Source of the DNA: an uncultured Actinomycetes bacterium
GTDB taxonomy: Bacteria; Actinomycetota; Actinomycetes; Nanopelagicales; Nanopelagicaceae
NCBI GenBank assembly: GCA_903953805.1
Contig: CAJBLC010000059.1
Span: 1-23,619, forward strand
Direction: 5' to 3'
DNA: 23,619 nt
Shown: piece by piece, positions 7,796 through 14,715 of the stretch
Layout: every line of letters begins with the position of its first letter
How positions within the stretch are numbered: position 1 is the first letter of the stretch
The notes under the pieces: model-generated
The model's database searches: none
Told to the model about the DNA's origin: nothing
What the model saw: only the letters and a program-made list of their open reading frames with translations
Program-made: the position numbers and the translations under genes

Positions 7796-8397
7796 AGTAA
7801 ATCGCCCCATTCCAAGCCAAGGTTAATCAACATCTTACGAAGGGTAGGAAGTGAGAGTCCAATGATTCCGCTGGGATCGCCATCTATATGTGCAATAAAT
7901 GGCGCTGAGAGACCATCGAGCGTGAAGCCACCAGCAACGTTGAGCGGTTCGCCAGTTGCGACATACTCTTCAATTTCGCGGTCGGTCATATCGACGAAGG
8001 TCACCTTCGATGTTGACATATCCGAGACTTCGATTTCTTGCGCAGTATCGATAATGGAATGACCGGTGTGAAGGTAACCGCTCTTACCGCGCATAGATTT
8101 TGCGCGAGCGATCGCAGCTTCTGCAGTCAACGGCTTTCCCAAGTTCTGGCCTTCGAATTCAAAGGTGGAGTCGCAGCCAATAACAAGAGCATTATCGCCA
8201 ACCGGATGTGAGTTTCGAACGGTGTGGGCCTTCATGATCGCTAGAGCGATCACCATCTCAGATGGCTTCAGTGCCAAGAGATCAGGATCTTCTTCATTCA
8301 CACCGCTCACGAGGATCTCTGGGCTAATGCCCACAGATTCCAATAGACGTTTACGCGATGGTGATGCTGAAGCGAGAATGATGCGACGAGTACTCAT
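7792..8397 (-). CDS. maf: Maf-like nucleotide pyrophosphatase
   Basis: A 201-residue Maf/HAM1-type house-cleaning pyrophosphatase, a family that hydrolyses non-canonical or excess nucleoside triphosphates and is linked to septum inhibition. The signature ILASASPSRKRLLESVG opens the protein. GCDSTFEFEGQNLGKP supplies the conserved acidic/lysine pocket, TGHSIID follows, and the C-terminal GGFTLDGLSAPFI and GDPSGIIGLSL blocks are typical. The choice between the dTTP/UTP and m7GTP subfamilies cannot be made safely by eye. The ATG at 8397 gives an ATGA overlap with accE; an in-frame ATG at 8415 lies further inside accE and adds unconserved residues. Placement between carboxylase genes is seen in other actinobacteria. 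Confidence 0.92.
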   Translation of the reverse strand: MSTRRIILASASPSRKRLLESVGISPEILVSGVNEEDPDLLALKPSEMVIALAIMKAHTVRNSHPVGDNALVIGCDSTFEFEGQNLGKPLTAEAAIARAKSMRGKSGYLHTGHSIIDTAQEIEVSDMSTSKVTFVDMTDREIEEYVATGEPLNVAGGFTLDGLSAPFIAHIDGDPSGIIGLSLPTLRKMLINLGLEWGDLL

Positions 8398-8579
8398 GAG
8401 GGCGTTGTGCCCCATTTGCGTGGTAATGAGTTCTTAATCTTTAAGCGCGCCCACGAGGTGCGGTACTTCTTCTCGGGATTCTCTTGCTTCTGAATCTCAC
8501 GAATAGCGCGAGAGATCGCCACATACTCTTCACGAGTTGGGTCACCAGTAACAATTGTGAGGCGCTTGCCTTGCAACAT
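8394..8579 (-). CDS. accE: Acyl-CoA carboxylase epsilon subunit
   Basis: A 61-residue protein with the actinobacterial AccE pattern: a short hydrophobic strand ending in GDPTREEYVAISRAI (about residues 12-26), a charged linker, and the C-terminal WARLKIKNSLPRKWG segment. AccE is a small accessory subunit that binds the beta subunit and stimulates or shapes the specificity of acyl-CoA carboxylase complexes. The position directly after accB (TAATG, 1-bp overlap) and before maf supports the call more strongly than the weak sequence conservation alone. No Shine-Dalgarno site is apparent, so translation is probably coupled to accB. Confidence 0.85.
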   Translation of the reverse strand: MLQGKRLTIVTGDPTREEYVAISRAIREIQKQENPEKKYRTSWARLKIKNSLPRKWGTTPS

Positions 8580-10021
8580 TAGAGCGGAATATTTCCGTGT
8601 TTACGAGTTGGCAGATCGACTCGCTTATTCCGAAGTGCACGAAGTGCCAAGGTGATCTCACGTCGAGTCTGATGAGGCTCAATGACGGCATCAATCAGAC
8701 CTTTGCTCGCTGCAATATCTGGATTGAGGAGTTCATCCTCATACTTTTTAATCAGATCTGCTGCAACTGATGGATCAGCAGCGATCTCACGGCGGTGAAG
8801 GACGTTTACGGCTCCTTGTGCACCCATCACTGCAATCTGAGCGGTAGGCCAAGCGAGGTTGATATCTGCACCGAGCTGCTTTGAGCCCATCACGATATAT
8901 GCGCCGCCGTAAGCCTTGCGAGTAATAACGGTAATAAGAGGTACAGATGCTTCACCGTATGCATAGATCAACTTTGCACCGCGGCGGATAATTCCATCCC
9001 ATTCTTGTTCGGTACCAGGCAAGAAACCAGGGACATCGACCAAGGTAATAACGGGGATTCCAAAGGCATCGCAGAGGCGAACGAAGCGTGCCGCTTTTTC
9101 AGATGCATCGATATCGAGCGTGCCAGCAAATTGTGAAGGCTGGTTAGCGATGATGCCGACCGAGCGACCTTCGATACGACCAAAGCCGACGAGAATATTG
9201 GGAGCGAAGAGCGCGTGTACTTCGAGGAAGTCGGCTTCATCGAGAAGCGCCTCAACCAGGATGCGCATGTCATATGGCTTATTCGCATTATCTGGAACGA
9301 GCGAATCGAGCGCCCGATCTGATGGGGAGAAGTCCATCGATTCTGTCGCTTGGAACACTGGTGCGTCGTCGAGATTATTTGATGGCAGGAATGAGAGAAG
9401 TGCCTTCACATAATCGAGCGCATCATCTTCATTCTCGGCGAGGTAATGGGAGTTACCGGTCTTTGATGAGTGGGTGAGTCCGCCACCGAGCTCTTCCATC
9501 GCTACTTCTTCACCTGTGACGGCCTTGATGACATCTGGGCCGGTGATGAACATATTCGATGTCTTATTCACCATGATGACAAAGTCAGTTAAAGCAGGGG
9601 AGTAGACCGCGCCACCAGCAGATGGCCCCATGATGACGGAGATCTGAGGGATAACACCAGAAGATTTCACATTGCGTTTAAAGATCTCGCCATATTGGCT
9701 CAGTGCAACGACACCTTCTTGAATACGAGCGCCGCCAGAGTCGTTGAGTCCAACAAGTGGAACACCACTCTTGAGAGCGAAATCCATGACCTTTACGATC
9801 TTCTTGCCGGTCATCTCGCCGAGGCTGCCACCTTTAACAAGGAAGTCCTGAGAGTAGAGAGCGATCGTGCGACCATCAACGGTTGCATAACCGGTGATCA
9901 CACCATCTTCGATCTGCGCATCAAATTCAACGAATGATCCATCATCTACAAGTTGATCGATACGTTCGCGTGCAGTCTTCTTGCCTTCTGCATGGCGTTT
10001 TGCAATTCTCTCGTCAGTCAC
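8579..10021 (-). CDS. accB: Acyl-CoA carboxylase beta (carboxyltransferase) subunit
   Basis: A 480-residue carboxyltransferase of the propionyl/acetyl-CoA carboxylase beta family. It transfers CO2 from carboxybiotin to an acyl-CoA, giving malonyl-CoA or methylmalonyl-CoA for lipid synthesis. NDSGGARIQEGV, GPSAGGAVYSPALTDF, KTSNMFITGPDV and the C-terminal half motifs GFLPGTEQEW, RRGAKLIYAYGEA and RKAYGGAYIVMGSK are all intact, ending with the usual KHGNIPL. Compared from memory with AccD5, roughly 45 N-terminal residues before the RIAKRHAEGK block are absent, and a loop of about 20 residues before GVITGY is missing. The GTG start is fixed by the -10 box 6 nt upstream and by the divergent birA gene only 17 bp away. 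Substrate range is not visible. Confidence 0.94.
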   Translation of the reverse strand: MTDERIAKRHAEGKKTARERIDQLVDDGSFVEFDAQIEDGVITGYATVDGRTIALYSQDFLVKGGSLGEMTGKKIVKVMDFALKSGVPLVGLNDSGGARIQEGVVALSQYGEIFKRNVKSSGVIPQISVIMGPSAGGAVYSPALTDFVIMVNKTSNMFITGPDVIKAVTGEEVAMEELGGGLTHSSKTGNSHYLAENEDDALDYVKALLSFLPSNNLDDAPVFQATESMDFSPSDRALDSLVPDNANKPYDMRILVEALLDEADFLEVHALFAPNILVGFGRIEGRSVGIIANQPSQFAGTLDIDASEKAARFVRLCDAFGIPVITLVDVPGFLPGTEQEWDGIIRRGAKLIYAYGEASVPLITVITRKAYGGAYIVMGSKQLGADINLAWPTAQIAVMGAQGAVNVLHRREIAADPSVAADLIKKYEDELLNPDIAASKGLIDAVIEPHQTRREITLALRALRNKRVDLPTRKHGNIPL

Positions 10022-10026
10022 GGGTA

Positions 10027-10033
10027 TAGGTTA
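10027..10033. promoter_or_regulatory. Overlapping divergent -10 boxes for accB and birA
   Basis: The intergenic spacer is only 17 bp (10022-10038). On the plus strand TAGGTT (10027-10032) ends 6 nt before the birA GTG at 10039. On the minus strand TAACCT (10033-10028) ends 6 nt before the accB GTG at 10021. The two hexamers overlap by 5 bp. Both transcripts should be leaderless, and two polymerases could not occupy the site at once. Any -35 or upstream contacts must lie inside the opposite coding sequence. Confidence 0.65.
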
Positions 10034-10038
10034 CTACG

Positions 10039-10767
10039 GTGGAGCTTGATCAAACGAGTATCAATGTCGCACTCAAGGGTGGCTACTGGTCGGTACATGC
10101 TGTCGAGCAAATTGATTCAACACAAAGTGCGCTGAAAAGTTCATCACCAAAACATGGCGATGTGATCGTCGCCGAATATCAAAGCGCTGGCCGTGGACGA
10201 CTTGACCGTACATTTGAAGCGCAACCTGGAAGCGCACTCCTCTTCTCTGCATACATCGAGCCACGTCGACATCGTGACGAGTGGGGATTTATTCCATTGC
10301 TCGTTGGTCTATCAGTCGCAGAAGTTTTGGGAATTGAGTTCTATACCAAGTGGCCTAATGACATCTTGAGTGATGGTGGAAAAGTTGGCGGTATTCTCTG
10401 TGAAGTACACGGCGATGGCATTGTTATCGGAATCGGTCTCAATGTTTCGATGACAGAACAAGAACTTCCAGTGCCGACTGCTTCATCCATTCTTCTTACT
10501 GTAGGACGTGCACCCGATCGCAACGAACTCTTGACAGCGATCTTGAAAGAGATCGCTTTTAATCTTGCTGAATGGGAGAGCGGTGAGGACCTCATCGATG
10601 ATTACCTCGACTCGAGTGCAACGATGGGTAAACGCGTCTCGGTTCAACTCCCAGATGGTCGCAAGATTGAGGGGGTAGCAGCCGGAATATCGAATAATGG
10701 CGAGTTACTGCTCGATTCAGGGGAAGTTATCAGCGTCGGCGACATCATCCACCTCTCCTTAAGTTAG
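10039..10767 (+). CDS. birA: Biotin--protein ligase (catalytic domain only)
   Basis: A 242-residue biotin-[acetyl-CoA-carboxylase] ligase. It forms biotinyl-AMP and transfers biotin to the lysine of the BCCP domain encoded by the neighbouring accA. Visible elements are GRGRLDR (51-57, the adenylate loop, usually GRGRRGR), KWPNDI (104-109), KVGGILCE (115-122) and IGIGLNV (130-136), plus a C-terminal SH3-like BPL_C domain ending VGDIIHLSL. There is no N-terminal winged helix, so unlike E. coli BirA this protein should not be a DNA-binding repressor. The GTG start is supported by the -10 box 6 nt upstream; divergence from accB links ligase and substrate expression. Confidence 0.93.
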   Translation: MELDQTSINVALKGGYWSVHAVEQIDSTQSALKSSSPKHGDVIVAEYQSAGRGRLDRTFEAQPGSALLFSAYIEPRRHRDEWGFIPLLVGLSVAEVLGIEFYTKWPNDILSDGGKVGGILCEVHGDGIVIGIGLNVSMTEQELPVPTASSILLTVGRAPDRNELLTAILKEIAFNLAEWESGEDLIDDYLDSSATMGKRVSVQLPDGRKIEGVAAGISNNGELLLDSGEVISVGDIIHLSLS

Positions 10768-10768
10768 A

Positions 10769-10774
10769 TAAACT
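10769..10774 (+). promoter_or_regulatory. -10 box of purK
   Basis: TAAACT begins 1 nt after the birA stop codon (10765-10767) and ends 6 nt before the purK GTG at 10781. This indicates a leaderless purK-purE transcript independent of birA, within a 13-bp spacer. Confidence 0.5.
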
Positions 10775-10780
10775 TCACCA

Positions 10781-11890
10781 GTGAGCTTCCCTAAAGTTGG
10801 TGTCATCGGAGCTGGTCAGCTAGCGCGCATGATGGTCGCACCAGCAACTGAGTTGGGAATCAATCTCTCTGTCTTTGCCGCGATTCCAGATGATTCAGCT
10901 GCTCAAGTATGCGACTTTGTTGTTGGCGACTATAAGGATTCAGCTGAAGTGCTCGCCTTTGCTAAAGGCTGCGATGTCGTGACCTTTGAACATGAGCAAG
11001 TTCCACAATCAGTCATTAAGCATCTAGAGGCAAATGGCGTACGCGTTTATCCGCGTGCCGACGCTTTCATCTACTCGCAAGATAAATTAGCAATGCGCGA
11101 AAAAATGGATGAACTCGAACTTCCTAATCCACGCTTTCAGAAATATGTTGGTGGAGCGCCGATCATCGATTTCCCATTAATTGCGAAGGCGCCCACCGGT
11201 GGTTATGACGGACGTGGCGTCTGGGTCGTGAATAACCAAGAAGAATTAGATGCGCTGCCAACGCCGTTGCTCCTCGAAGAGAAGTTAGATTTCACACGAG
11301 AAATTGCAATCATGGTCGCGCGATCACCTCACGGACAAGCTGCTACCTGGTCTCCAACATGGACGGTGCAGCGAGATGGTATCTGCACAACAACTGTTAC
11401 ACCGGTGCCAGATATGTCAGATGAGCTTGCGATATCGGCCAGCAGCATCGCGCTCACAATCGCTCAGGGAATCAATCTCGTGGGTGTTATGGCGGTAGAA
11501 CTCTTCCAGGTTGGAGATCACTTCGTTATCAATGAACTTGCGATGCGCCCGCATAACTCCGGCCATTGGACGATCGAAGGTTCAACGACATCTCAATTTG
11601 AACAGCATCTGCGCGCGGTGCTTGATCTTCCACTCGGTGATACCTCCCGAACAAGTGATTGGGCGGTGATGGGCAATATCTTGGGTGGCGAGAAGAGCGA
11701 TATGTATCGCCCCTATCTCCATCTAATGGCGCGTACACCAGCCTTGAAATTCCACCATTATCGAAAGGTAGTGAAGCCAGGCCGAAAGATTGGCCATGTG
11801 ACGTTACTTGGAGATGGCGATCATCTCGTAGAATTAATGCAGGAAGTCGACCATGCAATTGATTATCTGAGCGGAGCGATTGATGAGTAA
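10781..11890 (+). CDS. purK: N5-carboxyaminoimidazole ribonucleotide synthase
   Basis: A 369-residue ATP-grasp enzyme of de novo purine synthesis, converting AIR plus bicarbonate and ATP to N5-CAIR. The N-terminal VGVIGAGQLARMM block is diagnostic of PurK. YSQDKLAMREKM, KAPTGGYDGRGVWVV (ATP-grasp loop), NELAMRPHNSGHWTIE and TSQFEQHLRAVLDLPLG follow in the usual order. The GTG start is chosen because the family begins there and a -10 box ends 6 nt upstream. The 3' end overlaps purE by 8 bp, so the two consecutive pathway steps are translated from one message. Confidence 0.97.
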   Translation: MSFPKVGVIGAGQLARMMVAPATELGINLSVFAAIPDDSAAQVCDFVVGDYKDSAEVLAFAKGCDVVTFEHEQVPQSVIKHLEANGVRVYPRADAFIYSQDKLAMREKMDELELPNPRFQKYVGGAPIIDFPLIAKAPTGGYDGRGVWVVNNQEELDALPTPLLLEEKLDFTREIAIMVARSPHGQAATWSPTWTVQRDGICTTTVTPVPDMSDELAISASSIALTIAQGINLVGVMAVELFQVGDHFVINELAMRPHNSGHWTIEGSTTSQFEQHLRAVLDLPLGDTSRTSDWAVMGNILGGEKSDMYRPYLHLMARTPALKFHHYRKVVKPGRKIGHVTLLGDGDHLVELMQEVDHAIDYLSGAIDE

Positions 11891-12392
11891 GCCAGTAGCG
11901 ATTGTGATGGGATCTGACTCAGATTGGCCGATCATGCAAGAGGCTGCTGCCATTCTTGATGAGTGTGGCATTGAATATGAAGCAAATGTCGTCAGCGCAC
12001 ATCGCACGCCAGATGAGATGCTCGCTTTTGCGCACGGTGCAGTGAGCTCTGGTTTTAAAGTCATCATCGCCGGTGCAGGCGGCGCAGCTCACCTGCCAGG
12101 AATGATCGCCGCGGCAACAACGCTTCCAGTTATTGGCGTACCAGTTCCACTCAAATATCTCGATGGCATGGATTCATTACTTTCAATTGTTCAGATGCCC
12201 GCTGGTATTCCAGTCGCAACTGTCGGTGTTGGCAATGCGAAGAATGCTGGACTACTTGCTGCACGTATCTTAGGAACGTCAGATGCAGGTATCGCAGTAA
12301 AGGTAGCTGGCTTGATGGAGAAGGCCCGGGTTGAGTCACTGCAAAAGGGTCAAACCCTAAACGCGAAGCGGAACCAGAAGACCGGCTTTTAA
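11883..12392 (+). CDS. purE: N5-carboxyaminoimidazole ribonucleotide mutase
   Basis: A 169-residue class I PurE that moves the carboxyl group of N5-CAIR to carbon, giving CAIR, the step after PurK. GSDSDW at the N-terminus, SAHRTPDEM, AGAGGAAHLPGM and the SIVQMPAGIPVATVGVG segment are all present, so the active site is intact. The ATG at 11883 lies within the purK stop region (ATGAGTAA, 8-bp overlap); a TTG one codon earlier is less likely. GGAG at 11873-11876 with a 6-nt spacer is a plausible Shine-Dalgarno site, one of few in the window. The stop codon abuts the stop of the opposing UDP-glucose dehydrogenase gene with no base between. Confidence 0.97.
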   Translation: MSKPVAIVMGSDSDWPIMQEAAAILDECGIEYEANVVSAHRTPDEMLAFAHGAVSSGFKVIIAGAGGAAHLPGMIAAATTLPVIGVPVPLKYLDGMDSLLSIVQMPAGIPVATVGVGNAKNAGLLAARILGTSDAGIAVKVAGLMEKARVESLQKGQTLNAKRNQKTGF

Positions 12393-13712
12393 TTAACGAT
12401 TGGTATCTGCGCGGCCAAGTGCACGCACATGCCAACCAGCCTTCTGCCACTCACTTCGATCGAGCATATTGCGACCATCGATCAAGATCGGATTCTTCAC
12501 GAGCTTGCGCATCGCTGATGGATCTAATTCGCGATAGATCTTCCACTCCGTTAAGTGAAGAACGATCTCAGCGTCGCGCAGGCACTCTTCAATATCTTCA
12601 GTGAAGGTAAGTGCTGGGAATCTCTTTGCTGCGGGATGTGTTGCCTTTGGATCATGCACGACAACGTTCGCGCCAGCTGCGTGAATCTGAACTGCGATAT
12701 CAAGCGCTGGGGAGTCGCGCACATCATCACTATCTGGTTTGAATGCTGCGCCTAATACTGCGACCTTTTTACCAACGAGATCTTCTGATAAATCTTTACG
12801 AACGAGATCGATCATGCGCTGCCGTGCGCGCATATTGATGGAATCAATCTCCCGCAAAAACTCAAGTGCTTGGCGTGCGCCGAGCTCTTCTGAGCGTGCC
12901 ATAAATGCTCGAATATCTTTTGGTAGGCATCCGCCACCGAAGCCGATACCTGCCTGCAAGAAGCGGCTTCCGATACGTGGGTCATAGCCAATCGCCTTCG
13001 CAAGAACGGTGACATCGCCACCTGCTGCTTCACAGATCTCGGCCATCGCATTAATAAAGGAGATCTTTGTTGCGAGGAAGGAGTTTGCTGCAACCTTTAC
13101 CAGCTCTGAGGTTGGAAGATCTGCTCTAACCCATGGCGTGCCATTTTCGAGATTCTTGGCGTAGACCTCTTTGAGAATCGCTTCAGCGCGATCATTGGTC
13201 ACACCAACTACCAGGCGATTCGGATTGAGTGTGTCATCGACTGCAAAGCCTTCACGTAAGAACTCTGGATTCCAGGCGAGATCGGCATCCGGATTAATTT
13301 CAAGGAGTCGATTGCGCAGTCTCGTTGCAGTTCCAACAGGAACGGTCGACTTACCAACGACGAGTGAGCCAGCTTTAATTAGAGGTGCAATTGATTCCAG
13401 CGCGCCATTCACATAGGTCATATCGGCTGCGAGACCATCTTTTACCTGAGGCGTACCCACGCAGATGAAGTGCACATCTGCGTCCTTCACAGCATCAAAT
13501 GAATCACTAAAGGTGAGGCGTCCTGATGCAATCTCTTGGGCGAGGAGCTCTTCTAACTCTGGCTCGTAGAAAGGGACCTTCCCTTGCTGCAGGGCAGCGA
13601 CCTTCGAGGAATCGGTATCAATGCCAACAACCTCAAAGCCGAGCGAAGAGATGCAGGCAGCATGAGTTGCACCGAGGTAACCGGTGCCAATCACAGAGAT
13701 TTTCAGTGCCAT
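12393..13712 (-). CDS. UDP-glucose 6-dehydrogenase
   Basis: A 439-residue UDP-glucose/GDP-mannose dehydrogenase family enzyme; the best call is oxidation of UDP-glucose to UDP-glucuronate by two NAD-dependent steps. The Rossmann motif GTGYLG is at 9-14, CVGTPQ at 84-89, GKSTVPVGT at 120-128, NPEFLREG at 148-155 and Lys206 is in ELVKVAANSF. The catalytic cysteine is Cys262 in GFGGGCLPKD. GAAFKPDSDDVRDSPA marks the C-terminal domain. A divergent glycosyltransferase gene suggests the product is used for envelope or capsule sugars. The stop codon abuts the purE stop. The ATG is supported by a -10 box 7 nt upstream. Confidence 0.93.
   Translation of the reverse strand: MALKISVIGTGYLGATHAACISSLGFEVVGIDTDSSKVAALQQGKVPFYEPELEELLAQEIASGRLTFSDSFDAVKDADVHFICVGTPQVKDGLAADMTYVNGALESIAPLIKAGSLVVGKSTVPVGTATRLRNRLLEINPDADLAWNPEFLREGFAVDDTLNPNRLVVGVTNDRAEAILKEVYAKNLENGTPWVRADLPTSELVKVAANSFLATKISFINAMAEICEAAGGDVTVLAKAIGYDPRIGSRFLQAGIGFGGGCLPKDIRAFMARSEELGARQALEFLREIDSINMRARQRMIDLVRKDLSEDLVGKKVAVLGAAFKPDSDDVRDSPALDIAVQIHAAGANVVVHDPKATHPAAKRFPALTFTEDIEECLRDAEIVLHLTEWKIYRELDPSAMRKLVKNPILIDGRNMLDRSEWQKAGWHVRALGRADTNR
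12400..12435. terminator. Imperfect hairpin at purE/UDP-glucose dehydrogenase junction
   Basis: TTGGTATCTGCG (12400-12411) pairs with CGCACATGCCAA (12424-12435). The stem has a 7-bp outer part with one G-U, a single C/C mismatch and a 4-bp inner part, with a 12-nt loop. It starts 8 nt after the purE stop and lies in the last codons of the dehydrogenase gene. There is no T-tract, so any terminator role is tentative. Confidence 0.3.
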
Positions 13713-13719
13713 TACAGAG

Positions 13720-13725
13720 ATAGTA
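13720..13725 (-). promoter_or_regulatory. -10 box of the UDP-glucose dehydrogenase gene
   Basis: On the minus strand TACTAT (13725-13720) ends 7 nt before the ATG at 13712, predicting a leaderless transcript. It stands back to back with the glycosyltransferase box, 14 bp apart. Confidence 0.5.
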
Positions 13726-13739
13726 GTGCCCCGAAACGG

Positions 13740-13745
13740 TACGGT
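13740..13745 (+). promoter_or_regulatory. -10 box of the glycosyltransferase gene
   Basis: TACGGT ends 8 nt before the ATG at 13754. It fits TANNNT but is GC-rich, so it is weaker than the others. A leaderless mRNA is predicted. Confidence 0.4.
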
Positions 13746-13753
13746 GGGTATCT

Positions 13754-14713
13754 ATGCAGCCGGGTGTCAGCGTCGTCTTACCGATCCTCAATGAGGAACG
13801 GTTTCTCGCTGACGCAATTTCGGCAATTCTTGCGCAGGAGTATGCCGGCGAGCTCGAGGTAATCCTTGCTCTAGGTCCATCAAAGGATCGGACCAATGAG
13901 ATTGCCGCCGGATTGCGCGAAAAAGATTCACGCATTGTTCTTGTAGAAAATCCGACCGGTCGTACCGCCGCTGGCCTTAATGCCGCGATTGCTGCTGCGA
14001 AGTTCGAGATCATCTGTCGCATCGATGGCCATGCTGAAATATCTAAGAGTTACATCTCCGATGCCGTTGAGATCATGCAGAGCAGCGATGCAGTCAATGT
14101 CGGTGGAATTATGGCTGCCGTTGGCAAGACTCAATTTGAAGATACCGTTGCACGTGCGATGCGTTCACCGATTGGTGTTGGTGGCGCCCGCTTTCATATC
14201 GGTGGCACGGCAGGACCAGCAGATACCGTCTATCTCGGTGTCTTCCAAAAATCTGCACTCATCGCTGCTGGGGGATATGACGAACGATTTATTCGCGCCC
14301 AAGATTGGGAGTTGAACTTTCGATTACGTGAAGCGGGCGGAACGATCTGGTTCGATCCTCGCCTTGCCGTTATTTATCGTCCAAGGCCTAATCTCAAGGC
14401 GCTTGCGAAACAATATTTCGAATATGGCCGTTGGCGGCGTGCCGTAACTCGCCACCATAAGGGGACTGTTAACTACCGATACTTAGCGCCACCTGTTGCG
14501 ACAGTCACGATTGCACTCTCACTCCTCTTAGGGATTTTGCTCCACCCACTTTTCCTTATCCCTGCACTTGGATATGCATCAGCGATCCTCATTGCCTCAT
14601 TACTTATTGGCAAGAGTTGGTCAGAACGGATTGCCCTTCCAGCTGTACTCACGACGATGCATCTCTCGTGGGGAATTGGCTTCCTGACATCTCCAGCACA
14701 TTTGGTGAAGTAA
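13754..14713 (+). CDS. Family 2 glycosyltransferase, ExoA-like, membrane-anchored
   Basis: A 319-residue GT2 enzyme that transfers a sugar from a nucleotide donor, probably at the inner face of the membrane. The fold opens with VSVVLPILNEERFL, nucleotide-binding residues follow in the next 40 residues, and RIDGHAEI (about 94-101) stands where the DxD-type metal motif occurs. QDWELNFRLREAGG (about 184-197) is the acceptor/catalytic block, followed by YFEYGRWRR. The C-terminal 80 residues contain about three hydrophobic helices. Overall pattern resembles succinoglycan-type ExoA glycosyltransferases. It is divergent from UDP-glucose dehydrogenase and 2 nt upstream of a SpoIID-like gene, suggesting envelope polysaccharide work. 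Donor and acceptor are unknown. Confidence 0.88.
   Translation: MQPGVSVVLPILNEERFLADAISAILAQEYAGELEVILALGPSKDRTNEIAAGLREKDSRIVLVENPTGRTAAGLNAAIAAAKFEIICRIDGHAEISKSYISDAVEIMQSSDAVNVGGIMAAVGKTQFEDTVARAMRSPIGVGGARFHIGGTAGPADTVYLGVFQKSALIAAGGYDERFIRAQDWELNFRLREAGGTIWFDPRLAVIYRPRPNLKALAKQYFEYGRWRRAVTRHHKGTVNYRYLAPPVATVTIALSLLLGILLHPLFLIPALGYASAILIASLLIGKSWSERIALPAVLTTMHLSWGIGFLTSPAHLVK
14704..14708 (+). promoter_or_regulatory. Shine-Dalgarno site of the SpoIID-like gene
   Basis: GGTGA with a 7-nt spacer precedes the ATG at 14716. It lies within the last codons of the glycosyltransferase gene and helps fix the start. Clear sites of this kind are rare in the window. Confidence 0.5.
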
Positions 14714-14715
14714 AA

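Noticed and set aside
7796..7810. Earlier ATG start for accA
   Set aside because: It adds five unconserved residues; ATG at 7795 gives the ATGA overlap with maf.
7664..8062. 132-codon open frame on the plus strand opposite accA and maf
   Set aside because: It spans two conserved genes and resembles no family; an antisense shadow.
8398..8415. Earlier ATG start for maf
   Set aside because: It adds six unconserved residues; ATG at 8397 gives the ATGA overlap with accE.
11880..11882. TTG start for purE, one codon earlier
   Set aside because: ATG at 11883 has the better codon and Shine-Dalgarno spacing.
13633..14022. 129-codon open frame on the minus strand across the dehydrogenase/glycosyltransferase spacer
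   Set aside because: It crosses two divergent promoters and the start of a conserved gene; no family resemblance.
14617..14715. 33-residue N-terminal extension of the SpoIID-like protein
   Set aside because: It would bury the signal peptide and runs antisense to sense within the glycosyltransferase reading frame; ATG at 14716 has a Shine-Dalgarno site.
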